Part shown: in pieces, positions 24,925-37,730 of the stretch
Numbering within the stretch: the first letter of the stretch is position 1
Layout of the letters: every line of letters starts with the position of its first letter
Origin: Fragilaria crotonensis
Taxonomy: Eukaryota; Bacillariophyta; Fragilariophyceae; Fragilariales; Fragilariaceae
Assembly: GCA_022925895.1 (NCBI GenBank)
Contig: JAKSYS010000308.1
Span: forward strand, 1-64,000
Length of the DNA: 64,000 nt
Direction of reading: 5' to 3'
Program-made: the position numbers and the translations under genes
Notes under the pieces: model-generated
What the model saw: the letters and a program-made list of their open reading frames with translations, nothing else
Databases searched by the model: none
What the model was told of the DNA's origin: nothing

Positions 24925-26215
24925 TATAAGACAGCCCTACCCTGGAAAGGACTCGGGAAGCCTAAGTGATGGTTCTGAAGCGCTGCCTATCACGATCACT
25001 GTTTCCATTAAGGATGATGCTTCCGCTTTCGCGAAGTACTAACAGCTGTGACGTGTGATGCATGTCGTCGTGTCGAGTGTCGACTCAAGAGCATTTACAA
25101 CTCTTATGGGAGCTTACCTGATTTCACCAAATCTAGATGTTTATGTTACACTTGAATGTCATCCTGCTTTTGGTCTCTGCCTTGTACCAAACGATGTAGA
25201 CTACAAACTGCAGATACGAGGACGGCAAATCAATGCGACGACGAACAGGTCCACGGAGTGATCACCCGCCGACATATGTTGGAAGACCTCCCTCGCTAAC
25301 TGCCTAATAATGATGGAGTCATCGCTGGCAACTCATCTTGCTCTGAGACGCAACAACAAACGATGCGAAATAAAATCCTAACAAGATAACATTACTTGGT
25401 CGTCTACTGTTAAGGCCATCCCTCCCGTCTCCCGTCTCCCGTCTCCCGTCCTGGCCCTACGCCCTACAGCCTACTACTCCGGCGACTTGAAGTAATAGGT
25501 CGTATAGTTAGTAGAGCCATAAAGTGATACTGAAGTTCGTTGCTGCATGACTAGTACTGCCCCTACTCGCTATGACAGGAAACCAAGAGTTGTGTAGTAA
25601 GTTGTAACCATAAACCACACTCCACATACTCGGACTCGGAGTACACAGTACACGGTAAGTTTACCAAGTTATAGCGCTACACCCTACTCCGAGTATGCTC
25701 TACTGGTATCTTGAAGTGAAGAGCTACTCCAGCAAGTTGTGCTATCATAAAATATTCCTCGAACACAAAAAACTTGTTGGCCTATGCTCTAGTATGCTCA
25801 GTATGCTCTATGCTTTTTACTGCTTACCGATCGAAGATCCGGCAGGAAGCAAATATGGTAGAGCAGAGAGTAGAACTTGTACTGTGGTACTACAGTAATA
25901 CAATACCATAATAGCTCAATCATAGGTATAAAATAGTGGAGAACTCAAGTGCGACGGTACGAAAAGAAACAAACTTTTTCCGAAAGTTAAAGGATAAAAC
26001 CCTGAAACATCCGATTTGATCACAGCGAATGCACCCGAAATACGATCAAACAGAGAGAAAAACGCACAAACTATGATTTCGACCTTCCCGATTCAAAAGC
26101 AGGATTCGAATCGAGTGAAATTGGTTATTGTGGCAACATCACAACGTGGTGCATATACAAAACTCGCCAAGCAACGACGTCTTCATCTATTTCAAACCAA
26201 CATTGGAATTGAAAG
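24925..26215. other. Intergenic
   Basis: The duplicated 3' flank of the DUF6824-type unit runs to about 25.2 kb. At 25428-25450 a short (CCCGTCT)n run occurs. From 25.5 to 25.9 kb the DNA is full of short TACTCGGAGTA-type palindromic words. No gene seen. Confidence 0.5.
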
Positions 26216-28084
26216 ATGACGGAGCCATACATCATGGAGATCAAGGGTCCGAAAAAGGCCAAGGGCGGTGGCAAGTCAAAAGTAACCAGTGGAGGTGTCC
26301 CCCGTGCCCTAGTGACGAAGATAATGGAACTAGGCCGGGATCCACTTTATAAAAACATTATATCTCAACTGGAAGATTGCAAATCTGATGAGCACTTCAA
26401 GGACCAAGCCGACAAATGGAACCTAATTCATATCTCCGAGGATCAGAATCGTTATGCTTATATTCCAGGGGATTCCGCTCGTGTTACACCAGAGGAATTA
26501 TACGAAAGCTTCCTCAACAACGAGCGCTCGGAAGGGGCTAAATGGTTTGAGTCGTTCCTCGGTAAAAGCAATAGTACCTGGACTTGCTTGAAGATTTTGG
26601 AGGAGATCATGAAGGAACCCACACCGTACGAAACATTCATGGCACGTTTCCAAAAAGTCATATCGAACATCAAAAGGACCTCACTTGAGCCCGAGAATGT
26701 GAAGGCTCTTCAAAAATGCTTCAAAAAGTACTGGGATGCGGAAGAAAAAAAGGCTAGGCATCTAACAGCTGATGAGATATGCGAGGTTGAGTCGACGACG
26801 GACGCTCTGAAGAAACTTGTTGTCAAGAAGGTCGATGCTCTTTCGAAGAAGGTTGAGGAGCCTGCCGACGACGCAGAGGCGAAGAAGAAGGCGCAGAAAG
26901 CGCTTGCAAAGGAGATGGATAAAAAGCGAATGGAAAGTGGAGGTGCTTCCAACGCGCTTGTCAAGAAGGTAATGGAGCACGGCCGGGATCCACTCTATGC
27001 TGCCATGCTGCCAACGCTGGAAAAATGCAAATCTGATGAAACCTTTCGAAAAAAAGCCAAAGAATGGGGCCTTGTCCATGTTGACGCGAAGGGCGATCGA
27101 TATTTTTATCTTCAAGAACTCCGTGATAAGCGTCTTGCCTATGAGAAAACTTCTCTTCCAGAAGCGGACTTCTATGCGACTTGTTTGTACTATCAGGAGA
27201 ACGTGGAACGCGCAAAGTGGCTCAAGTCATTGTTCGGAGACAAGTACGACGCCTTGCTTTGTTTGAAGAATTTTGAGGAAATGATGAAGGTTACCACGAC
27301 GTACGAAACTTTCATGACACTTTTCAAAGATACCATGTGGAAAATTAACAACACCCCACTTGAACTCGAAAACGTGGAGGCACTCCAGAAATGCCTCGAT
27401 AAGTACTGGGATGCAAAGTTGAAAAAACCTAAACGACTAACTGATGCAGAGAAAGGAAAGGGTACATTGGCCATCGAGACTCTCAAGAAAGGTGCTCGTA
27501 AAGCGGTCAAGGCGGTTGATGCTGCTTTGGAGGATTCTTCCGATGAAGATGTTTCCCGAAGGAAAGAGGAGAAGAAAAATAAGAAGGAGAAGGAGGAGGC
27601 GGAAGCAAAGGAGCTTAAAAAGAAGGCTAAGGCTGAGGAGAAGCATCGGCGAGATATCAAAGGTGTACCTTTGGCTATTGTTAAGATTGTGAGGGAGCAC
27701 GGTCGCGATCCTCTCTATGATGACTTTCTTCTCAAATTGGAAACCTTCAAGGGTGATGAGGAGTTTACGCCCTTTGCTGCTTTGGGAAAATCAACTCCAG
27801 AGGAATTATTTACAAGCATTGTGTCGCAGAAGGATACGAAACTGCATGACGCTTTCAAGAAATTCCTTGGTGAGGACACGGATGCCTGGACTTGTATGAA
27901 AAACTTCGAAGAGATGACGAAGGAAAGTATATTTTACAAAGATTTCTTGAGACTATTCAAGGACGTCATTCGGAAAGTAAAGGGCACACCCCTTTCCACG
28001 GACCACGTGCGTGCTCTCAAGAAGTGCTTCGACAAATACAAGGATGTAGATGTGAAAGAAGCTTGGAACATGGCGGGAAGCTGA
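26216..28084 (+). CDS. Triple-repeat Lys-rich protein of unknown family
   Basis: 622 residues, starting at an ATG with AAAG before it. I do not recognise the family. Three internal repeats are clear: residues ~27-184, ~243-409 and ~483-613. Each begins with G-(V/A)-x-x-A-(L/I)-V-x-K-(I/V) then (E/L)-x-GRDPLY, continues with a K-S/G-D-E-x-F motif, a W/F-TC-(L/M)-K-(I/N)-(L/F)-E-E-(I/M)-(M/T)-K segment, Y-x-x-F-(M/L)-x-x-F, and ends with ALxKC-(F/L)-x-K-Y. The third repeat lacks about 35 residues in its middle. Linkers are Lys/Glu-rich and probably coiled-coil (EEKKNKKEKEEAEAKELKKK). No signal peptide or membrane segment is seen, so a soluble helical scaffold is likely. The repeated, almost invariant GRDPLY with its Cys-containing helices suggests a conserved fold repeated by duplication. 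Confidence 0.85.
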   Translation: MTEPYIMEIKGPKKAKGGGKSKVTSGGVPRALVTKIMELGRDPLYKNIISQLEDCKSDEHFKDQADKWNLIHISEDQNRYAYIPGDSARVTPEELYESFLNNERSEGAKWFESFLGKSNSTWTCLKILEEIMKEPTPYETFMARFQKVISNIKRTSLEPENVKALQKCFKKYWDAEEKKARHLTADEICEVESTTDALKKLVVKKVDALSKKVEEPADDAEAKKKAQKALAKEMDKKRMESGGASNALVKKVMEHGRDPLYAAMLPTLEKCKSDETFRKKAKEWGLVHVDAKGDRYFYLQELRDKRLAYEKTSLPEADFYATCLYYQENVERAKWLKSLFGDKYDALLCLKNFEEMMKVTTTYETFMTLFKDTMWKINNTPLELENVEALQKCLDKYWDAKLKKPKRLTDAEKGKGTLAIETLKKGARKAVKAVDAALEDSSDEDVSRRKEEKKNKKEKEEAEAKELKKKAKAEEKHRRDIKGVPLAIVKIVREHGRDPLYDDFLLKLETFKGDEEFTPFAALGKSTPEELFTSIVSQKDTKLHDAFKKFLGEDTDAWTCMKNFEEMTKESIFYKDFLRLFKDVIRKVKGTPLSTDHVRALKKCFDKYKDVDVKEAWNMAGS

Positions 28085-28727
28085 GCCTCTGCCTTACAAA
28101 GGAAACTAACAAGGCGAATGTGCTCGCCAAGGAGTTCAGAATGAATGAATGCCAGGCGATGATGGAGAGCAATCGTACCAGACTAAGCATGAGGAAAGAG
28201 AAATCGCGAAGCAAGTGGTATCCCACTGCATACTTAGGATTTAGGATCAGATTTAATAACTTACGAATACAACATTCAAGCGACATTCTGGTGATGAGAT
28301 TGATAGTGGAATCGCCCTACAGAGTACAGTACTCCTTATTCCCGCTCTGTTTATGTGGTGGACGAAATACTTCATCGTGTCCTTACGAAGAAGCTGTCCT
28401 AATATGTGGACTGTGCCTTCAGCAATGGCTCACTGAACCTGATGAGATCATGCTGCTCGCAACCATGATGCATTGTACTATACTCTATAATACTTTACAG
28501 ATTACACCCCTTGCATCTTGATATTCGTGCGGCTGAAAACTTTGTATCACTGCTCTCATATACTCTCATATAAGCTTAAAAATAGAACTGTACCGTACTC
28601 CGTACTGTAATGATGATTTCAGACCCGGTTGTACATGACACAACCTGACGCTCGTTCCATGATTCAACATGTCAACATTGAACATTACATCATTTTAGTT
28701 TAGGTAACACCCGTGGCAAAAAGTTGT
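28085..28727. other. Intergenic between triple-repeat gene and SDR
   Basis: About 640 nt. Likely 3' UTR of the upstream gene, then the SDR promoter. Nothing else recognised. Confidence 0.5.
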
Positions 28728-29752
28728 ATGCTCCTCCTTTCATTACATCTCCTGCTCATGGTCGCTGTGCAAGCCATGCGACCAACAGTCCTCATCACGG
28801 GATCTACCGATGGCATTGGACTAACAACTGCCAAGAATATGGCCAAACTTGGTTATCATGTAATTGTGCATGGACGAGACGAAACAAGGATCCATAGAGC
28901 ATGTGACGCTATTCGAGCATTTGTGGATCATAATCGTCATCAGGATTCTGTGTCCAACAGAGAGAAGAAGAAGAATAAAGACAAGGAGGATGGTGTAAAC
29001 GATGGCGTAGTCATGATTGAATCGGTAAAGCGGACCTTTCCACAGTCCGTGGCTGTGAATTGCTGGCGAGTGGAGTGACCAAGATTTGTCGGGACAAGAA
29101 CCTGGATCTGTCTGTACTCATGAACAATGCTGGAGTCTACTCGGAAGATCTGGTCATAACCTCGGATGGGACCGAGCTTACCTTTGCCGTCAACGTGCTG
29201 GCACCCTTTGTGCTGACGTCTCTTTTGTTACCTGAATTGCTCCGCAATCATTGTGACACAACGACGACGAATAGTACGATTTCCGGTACAGGTAGTAGGA
29301 GTAGTCGGATTGTGATTGCATCGTCTATATCGCAGTGTCGCTCGATGCGAGATTGGAATGATTTGCACTATCAAAAACGAGCGTACTCGGCGCATGGGGC
29401 ATACTCCGAGTCGAAATTGTGTGACGCAATGTTGGCGAAGGAATTTGCGGAACGGTTACAAGGAACTGGGTACGGATCAGATCAAGTCACTTGCAACAGT
29501 TTGGATCCAGGCACTGTCAACACGAAAATGTTGTTGGCGGGTTGGGGACCTTGTGGCATTGATGTGGAAGATGCGCTAGATGAGACATACCTATGCTCAA
29601 GTCCTGAGGTAGAAGGTATCACAGGGAGCTACTTTCGGTGGCGAAGTGAAAGCCGATCTGATTATCCTGCACAGGAGCGAGATAAATTGTGGAATATATT
29701 GTCAGACTTGGCGCCGTCATCAACCGACATGTGGAAATTCGATTGGAGGTAG
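28728..29752 (+). CDS. Short-chain dehydrogenase/reductase (frame change mid-gene)
   Basis: NAD(P)-dependent oxidoreductase of the classical SDR superfamily. Start at the ATG of [17 protein letters not shown], a hydrophobic leader suggesting ER entry or membrane attachment. Motifs: cofactor glycine motif [13 protein letters not shown], the catalytic Ser in VIASSIS and YSESK with the catalytic Tyr and Lys; PGTVNT follows. The arrangement resembles retinol-dehydrogenase/WWOX-type members; the substrate is unknown. The first ~110 codons and the rest lie in different frames, joined near 29.05 kb. Either about one to four bases are missing (SVAVNC looks like the normal strand end), or a 53-nt intron at 28993-29045 (GTGTAA..CCACAG) restores the frame. 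The Lys/Asp-rich insert around residues 70-90 is unusual. The stop lies 11 nt from the stop of the convergent gene. Confidence 0.8.
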
Positions 29753-29763
29753 TTTCAACATCT

Positions 29764-31224
29764 CTAGTAGGCTCTCGTCGACGTGGTTTCATCCTTAAGG
29801 GACTTCTCCTCGTATTCAGCGTCCGCCATGTTCTGGACCTTGTCCTTGTTCGACGTCGTATCAGCGTTGTCGCTTTGCGCATCAAATTTACCATCTACTG
29901 TACTGGCACTGCCATTGGCGGAAGCCTTCTCGGCTTTTTGCTTTTCGTACGCGAGCAACATTTCCGTCTGAGCCTGCTGTTTCTTCAATGTATTGGCTCG
30001 CACACGAGCCACAACCTCGTCCAGTCTTCCGCCTTCGGTAGTCATGATATCGACCACTTCCTCTCGCTCCCTCCGTATGGTCTTCATAATGGCCTCCACT
30101 TCTTCTTTGCTGTGAATCTTTCTCAACGCTTGAATGTGTCTTTCAATTTCAGAGGCACAATAGTCAGGATTCATATTGGCGTTACCCAACTCTCCTGTGG
30201 TCTTGAGTTCGACAACTCCATCAAACACGTCTTGCGGAAGGATCGTCTTGAGCATGAGGTGTTCCGCGAAATCGATAAATTGTTGAATGCGAAATGAGGG
30301 AATAAAGGCGGCGGCGCCAGCCAAACGTTCATCCTCATGATCCTTCGGGACAATTCCTTCGATAATACCAGAGATCGTGCCATGCTTGTCAATGGTAGGA
30401 CCACCGCATAACCCTTCGGGAAGCGGCACATCAGTTTTTGCCAAGAGTCGTTCGGCTGTCGCCACGAACAACGTTCCTTTTGTCGAGTAGGGCACAAACA
30501 CACGCGTATCTTCGTGATTTTTATTCTTTTCAGCTTCTTTTATTTTCTCGTCAATGGATGAGAGATCCAAAATGGGTTCCGGGTCGGTGATTTCGAACCC
30601 TTCAAATGTAACTTCTTCTCCATTGTCAAATTGATTTTCCTTGCCTCGTAGGTACATAATGTCCACTCCTAAATCTCGCAAGTGTTTCAATGTGGCTTCT
30701 TCTTGCTTGAGATGAATCACAGCCAAATCCATCTCCTCTGGATGATGAATAACATAGGGGTTGAGAGCGAATTTGCCCAACGACTCGGCTGTGTCTGGAT
30801 CGTACACTTGCAAACTGTACACACAGTGTTCCTGCCGAACAATCTGCAACCAATCCATGGGATAGTATTGTTTCCAATTCCACGGTGCCAAAACATGACT
30901 GGCTGCCATGCAATGGACGAGAGGTCGGTAGGCACCAGGTGCAAATTCCAACCAACCCAAATCTTGGACACGACGGGGTGGTCCACCCGCAGGATCATGA
31001 CGATAATCCTGTTTCTTCAATTTCGCCGCACGTTCTTCTCGTGACACGACGAGATGAGCGTATTTGCCCTCCGGCTCGGGCGGTTCGGGAGGATCGACGT
31101 TTAGTAAGAAGGCAGAACCGCGACTGAGAATTTCGTAGTCTTTCATGCCGAGATCGGGATGTTTAAAGTGGACGCTAAGGGCCAACGCCCTCTTTTTGGA
31201 ACACAGAATGGCGGTGCGAAACAT
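29764..31224 (-). CDS. Trypsin-fold protein with His-Asp-Cys triad
   Basis: 486 residues. The N-terminal ~310 residues look like a trypsin-type peptidase domain: SRGSAFLLN (first strand), AASHVLAP with His110, DLAVIHL with Asp166, and LPEGLCGGPTIDKHGTISGIIEG where trypsins have GDSGGP. The nucleophile Ser is replaced by Cys273 and the Asp before it by Leu. Known Cys-nucleophile relatives of this fold include viral 3C proteases (GxCGG), but overall this protein resembles HtrA-like stand-alone eukaryotic domains. The C-terminal ~150 residues are charged and probably coiled-coil (EAIMKTIRREREEVVDIM). The N-terminus (MFRTAILCSKKRALAL) could be a mitochondrial presequence. It diverges from the formaldehyde dehydrogenase gene and converges with the SDR. 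Activity is inferred and could be lost. Confidence 0.75.
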   Translation of the reverse strand: MFRTAILCSKKRALALSVHFKHPDLGMKDYEILSRGSAFLLNVDPPEPPEPEGKYAHLVVSREERAAKLKKQDYRHDPAGGPPRRVQDLGWLEFAPGAYRPLVHCMAASHVLAPWNWKQYYPMDWLQIVRQEHCVYSLQVYDPDTAESLGKFALNPYVIHHPEEMDLAVIHLKQEEATLKHLRDLGVDIMYLRGKENQFDNGEEVTFEGFEITDPEPILDLSSIDEKIKEAEKNKNHEDTRVFVPYSTKGTLFVATAERLLAKTDVPLPEGLCGGPTIDKHGTISGIIEGIVPKDHEDERLAGAAAFIPSFRIQQFIDFAEHLMLKTILPQDVFDGVVELKTTGELGNANMNPDYCASEIERHIQALRKIHSKEEVEAIMKTIRREREEVVDIMTTEGGRLDEVVARVRANTLKKQQAQTEMLLAYEKQKAEKASANGSASTVDGKFDAQSDNADTTSNKDKVQNMADAEYEEKSLKDETTSTRAY

Positions 31225-33311
<2,087 letters not shown>

Positions 33312-33753
33312 TCTATTAGTAGAATGTGTGTGAGATACCCTAAATTAGCAGACTCAATTTGTTACGCATGCCCTTGGCATCTATTTGCCGACTCAATCGA
33401 GGTCTCATCTAAAAGACGCAGCAAGGATCTGTAGCATTTCATGTGTCTGCGATTTCTATGCACCATTTGCTACCTACCTCCTAAATGCATACGCCTTGCA
33501 GCTGAGCTGTCAGATAAACAAATTACAGGCCTCACATGTGTCAGAGCGTCAATGAGTTGTCTAGTCTTGATAGAATTAAACGAATCTATCGAGCACCTCC
33601 CAACTCCCAGCTACCGATAATCGTCGACTTCTGGTCGGACGAATACCAAGACTGATCCACAATGACCTCTCAGTACGCGAAGCTTTTCATCAACATATAA
33701 CACATCACAGAAAGCAGTACCATGTCCCCCGATCGGCCGTTTTAATGTGTAGC
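33312..33753. other. Convergent intergenic spacer
   Basis: About 440 nt between the formaldehyde dehydrogenase stop and the stop of the minus-strand fibrillin-like gene. Presumably two 3' UTRs. No gene seen. Confidence 0.5.
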
Positions 33754-35315
33754 TCAGCGTGCCATTATCTTCCATCTCATCAGACATGGACGCCCCAGCA
33801 ACACCTTGGCCGCCAGGACTCGAGCAAACTCACTCATGTTGCGGTTGGGAGCGTTCCCAAATATCTTCTTCCAATCCCGCAGATCCCTCTCCTCATCATT
33901 CACTTCCAGCGATCCGCCGGTGAACCAGATACTGACGCGATTAGGGACGTCAGGATCTGGAAGGAGGTATCCGTAATTTGTCATTATTCCGCGAATCCGT
34001 CTATTCACCTCGCCCGGAGGGCATTCCGAACCTGATGTCCCACTCCGTGATTGGTTTGGTTCAATTGTTAATGCGACTATAATACTGGAGCGACATGTGT
34101 GAGGATTTGATGCATCTCGTGTGAATCTTCCACAACATGTGAAACGCAATGCTACAACACTTACTTGTAGGTACGAAGGCCTTTCACGCCTTCCGTGAGA
34201 CTCTTGCCCAGCTCCTTTCGGATTTGCTTCGGCATACTATACGGGAGCTCGCCCTTGGTCGGATCGAGCAGTTGGACAGTATTGAAAATCCCTTGAATGG
34301 AACATTGCAGATTCGTCGGCCGAAACATGTCAAACGACATCCGCCCCAAGGAATATATCGATTCGCCATACCGATTCTTGCCTTTGCTTTCACTGTAGGT
34401 CGGTCGTGACAGAGTTAGCCATGTACCATCCGTATCATAGGGAAATTCACCAAGGTCAACGCGTCTGGCATCCAAGTCCGATGTGAGGTAAAAGGATTCC
34501 AATATTGAAAGACCAGTCTTTACGACTGGATCGTCCACATCTCCACCATTCTCTCTCAATTTTACAATGATTTCGTCACGAATCCCTTCAATCTGCTTGT
34601 GACTGACCGATGACAGATTCGGAATGTCTTGACCAACGAATGAATCGATCAAGTGATGCTCCTTGACATCGTCCACCGATGCCCGGGCTACTTGGCTTTC
34701 ATTCGCCTTGTGAATGTGTGAGAGTTCCGCTTGATCTGCACCGTTAGTCAAATGACATCCCTCCGACAATACGGCGTCCACCACATCCCGAATACTCTCT
34801 TTTTCTCTAGGTCGTTTTGCAATCGAAAGGTCGTCATTGACAGTTGGCATGTACTTTCGTTTCAAGGAAGTTAACGACACAGTATCACCTTCTCTCCCAG
34901 CCGCCATCTTTTCTTCACGAGGAAAGCTTTCATCGTCGTTGTAACCCGACTGGACCCACCACTTTTGATACTGTGAGTCGATCTGTGCCGCAGCATTGTC
35001 GGCGTCGTTGGGGGTGATTCCTCGAAGAAAGCATTCTGAATAATAAATGGCTGCCTTGTAGGCTTTCCTTTTCAGTCTTATGAAAGGAACCAACGGTTTC
35101 CTCAGAAGAGGCGCAACTGCCGTATTCAGACTCGGATCAATGCGCCTCCATTCCAGTGTCGTTCGCGACGGGGGTTTGATAACGTACGGACTTTGGGTGT
35201 CGCCGAGAGATACCGTCGCTGTCGGTTCAACAGCGGCGGCAATATCCAACTCATACATTGGAATGTTCATGACACAATCGACGTTGCTTTCTTGCAAATG
35301 ATTCCTGGAAAACAT
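33754..35315 (-). CDS. PAP/fibrillin-like protein, two exons
   Basis: Predicted 493-residue protein from exon 1 (34165-35315) and exon 2 (33754-34084). The 80-nt intron (34085-34164) has GTAAGT and CAG ends, and splicing joins TYN to IIVALTIEP in frame. The N-terminal half is low-complexity and charged with SLKRKYMP and KRPREK basic stretches. The C-terminal ~200 residues have a lipocalin-like pattern, DGTWLTLSRPT...YSLGRMSFDMFRPTNLQCSIQGIFN, then VPNRVSIWFTGGSLEV. This resembles the plastid lipid-associated (PAP/fibrillin) type beta-barrel that binds lipids, though no plastid presequence is visible and the basic stretches would suit a nucleus or cytosol. The family assignment is tentative. 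The gene looks intact. Confidence 0.75.
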
Positions 35316-37730
35316 GGGCCAACAGTGGAAGATGATAGAGTGCGCTGCACTCGTCGGAACTCTGGATTGAATTGATCACTTATGCGAACTGGAACGAAGC
35401 GTCGCTCGAATGATGTAAGCTCGTCAAACCCTAAGTTCAAATAGAGGCCTTCTGCTTTTAATGTACTGCAACGGCTTGGGGTTAACGATCAGACGAAGTC
35501 ACGGGACAGATGTAGGGAATTGGTGTTCGCACGCACTAGGTGACGTCCAAATTCCTCGAATTTTGATTGGTGAAGCAACGTATGATCTTCGAACAATCTG
35601 ACGGTCGCGGCACTAGGTTCTTTGTTCCTCGTTGATTTGTGTTCTTCGTCCGATAAAGGCTATTTGCAAAACCTCAATTCGAGCAACACGAGTCGTCACT
35701 GGTAGGACATTCGGAAACGCACCTGAATCTTGGCTATTGGCTATGCGTGTGACGTACAACAAGCTACAACATAAAACAGCCCGATTTTTCTGGATGACCT
35801 CCCTGGTATTGTCGGCCACTTGGCGAGCTACCGGTTGTGACGGCACGAGCTGAGCCGTCATTCGGTGTCCATCGTGTCCACCTGCGTTTGCATACACAAT
35901 TGTGTAGACATCCGCCTTGCACCATACTCGAGTATTGTACATAGGTCCTATACTCCTATACTTACACCGAGAGCCTTCGATATTTCCAGGTAAACAAGCG
36001 TTTGAATTGCGCTGTTGGATTGGCTTCATCTTTGGAAGTTGAAATAGTGAACGGTTCTGTGCACTCTCAAGTCTGAAGCCTTGTTCTTGACTTGGGTTGA
36101 AAGTTTCACTAAATTTCAATGCTCTACCTACCTCAGAGCAGAGGATAAACGGACCACCATCATGTCACTGAGACATCTCCAGGCTCTTAACACCCCTTGC
36201 TAGTAGTGTGAACCTGCTCCATTTCCTTCAGAACAACGTTATCATGAGGATATCAAAACATTGTATGCACTTAATTCTGCATTTTCTCCGTTCACCACTC
36301 CATTTCCTTCAGAACAACGTTTTCATGAGGATATCAAAACATTGTATGCACTTAATTCTGCATTTTCTCCGTTCACCAATCAAAGCTATTAATCTTTTCT
36401 GCCGCTGATAGGACACCCTCATACACAAGGAATTGTTTCTTCAACTTTAATCACAACAAGAATGGCTACGGTTGGCTCTCTTGGCAACATTGCTTGCAAT
36501 GTACATGCCACTCAACAAGTGTTGTCAACTTATTTCCCAATGAAGATTGGAATGGCATTTGTCTAAATTGCAAGTATAGCTCATCATTTTTGTTTCCTTC
36601 CTGATAACAGACTTTGCAAAACCACCTAGCTAGAAGCCGCCAGCCATGATACTCCTGTCATCAGCATGAGCTTAACCACCACTATTTTGCTGGTTAAACA
36701 GTCATCATTCAGTCTGACATAAACATTACAGTTTGGGAGTGGATCATTGAAGAACTTTAACTTGATATCAAACCTGTTCCAATCATGCCAATTGAATATT
36801 CAACAGACAGAACACCATCAACTGGCATATCATGGCATTCTTGATCATTCTTGTTGTCCTTACATAGTTTGATATCAAACTTCATGCATTGCCATTGAGT
36901 GATGAAGTGTCAGTAGTGCACCCTCTCTTCCATCAAATGCAAAGCAGTAAGACCAGCCAATAGCTAGTAGTAATGGTGAGCAGCTTTCTGACAAAGTAAC
37001 AAGTCTGTAAGAAGAATGCTCACATTTTGAAACTCTTGCTAATAAAAAAATTTATTATTGGGGTGTCACAGAGTGAAAAGCAGTATCCCCCATCTAGGCT
37101 ATATCAGCAATGGAGCTAGTAGGCTCAGAGTGGGAAAAAAGCAAGGACTAGGCTACAACAACAAGATTTCAACACAGCAGCAGAATGTACTAGTATCTTT
37201 CAGATGGTCTGTGTGATTGACTTCAAAAATGAACCATCTTGCCAAACGGTCATTTGCAGATCAATGGAGAGTTGAAGAATGTGGTCCAGCAGCTTTCCCG
37301 TTGGATGTGACAGAGTGATGGGGTAAGACAACCGTCACAACGGTCGAATGCCAGACGATCATAAGTGTATCTATAATGCCATACAAGTGTATCATATTGT
37401 ACCACTGCAATCATACAGAATGCATACGCGCACTAACAATGTTTGTGGAGTACGCCATACTCCTGAGAGTACTTGTACTGTAGCTCTGCAGTATCAATCC
37501 AGCGAAGCGTTCGGAGTACTCTCTTTGTACGTTGAATGGATTTGTACCTGTCATATGTACTGGAGTGCAATGCACAATGCACTATGGGGAGTTGAGTCAG
37601 GAGTCAGGATTCAGGATACACATTCAACGAGGTGTCAAGAGTCAAGATCCACAACAGAGCTTCGTGTTTTGCGTCCACGCCACAAACATTATTCGGAGCT
37701 TTGGATAAAGAAACCCATTGAGAAATCACA
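35316..37730. other. Intergenic, mostly empty
   Basis: 2.4 kb. A 168-codon minus-strand frame (35613-36119) has no domain and is not supported. An 81-bp tandem duplication sits at 36217-36378. From 36.4 to 37.3 kb the DNA is AT-rich with no recognisable coding pattern. The last ~300 nt must hold the promoter of the gene at 37731. Confidence 0.45.
36217..36378 (+). repeat. 81-bp tandem duplication
   Basis: Two head-to-tail copies of an 81-bp unit beginning CTCCATTTCCTTCAGAAC, with a single visible difference. This is a recent local duplication. Confidence 0.95.

Noticed and set aside
35613-36119. 168-codon open frame on the minus strand
   Set aside because: No domain, no repeat or leader signal, and an unremarkable amino-acid pattern; a chance frame is likely.
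36217-36378. 81-bp repeats as a CRISPR-like or coding repeat
   Set aside because: Only two copies with no spacer between them; a simple tandem duplication in a eukaryotic genome.
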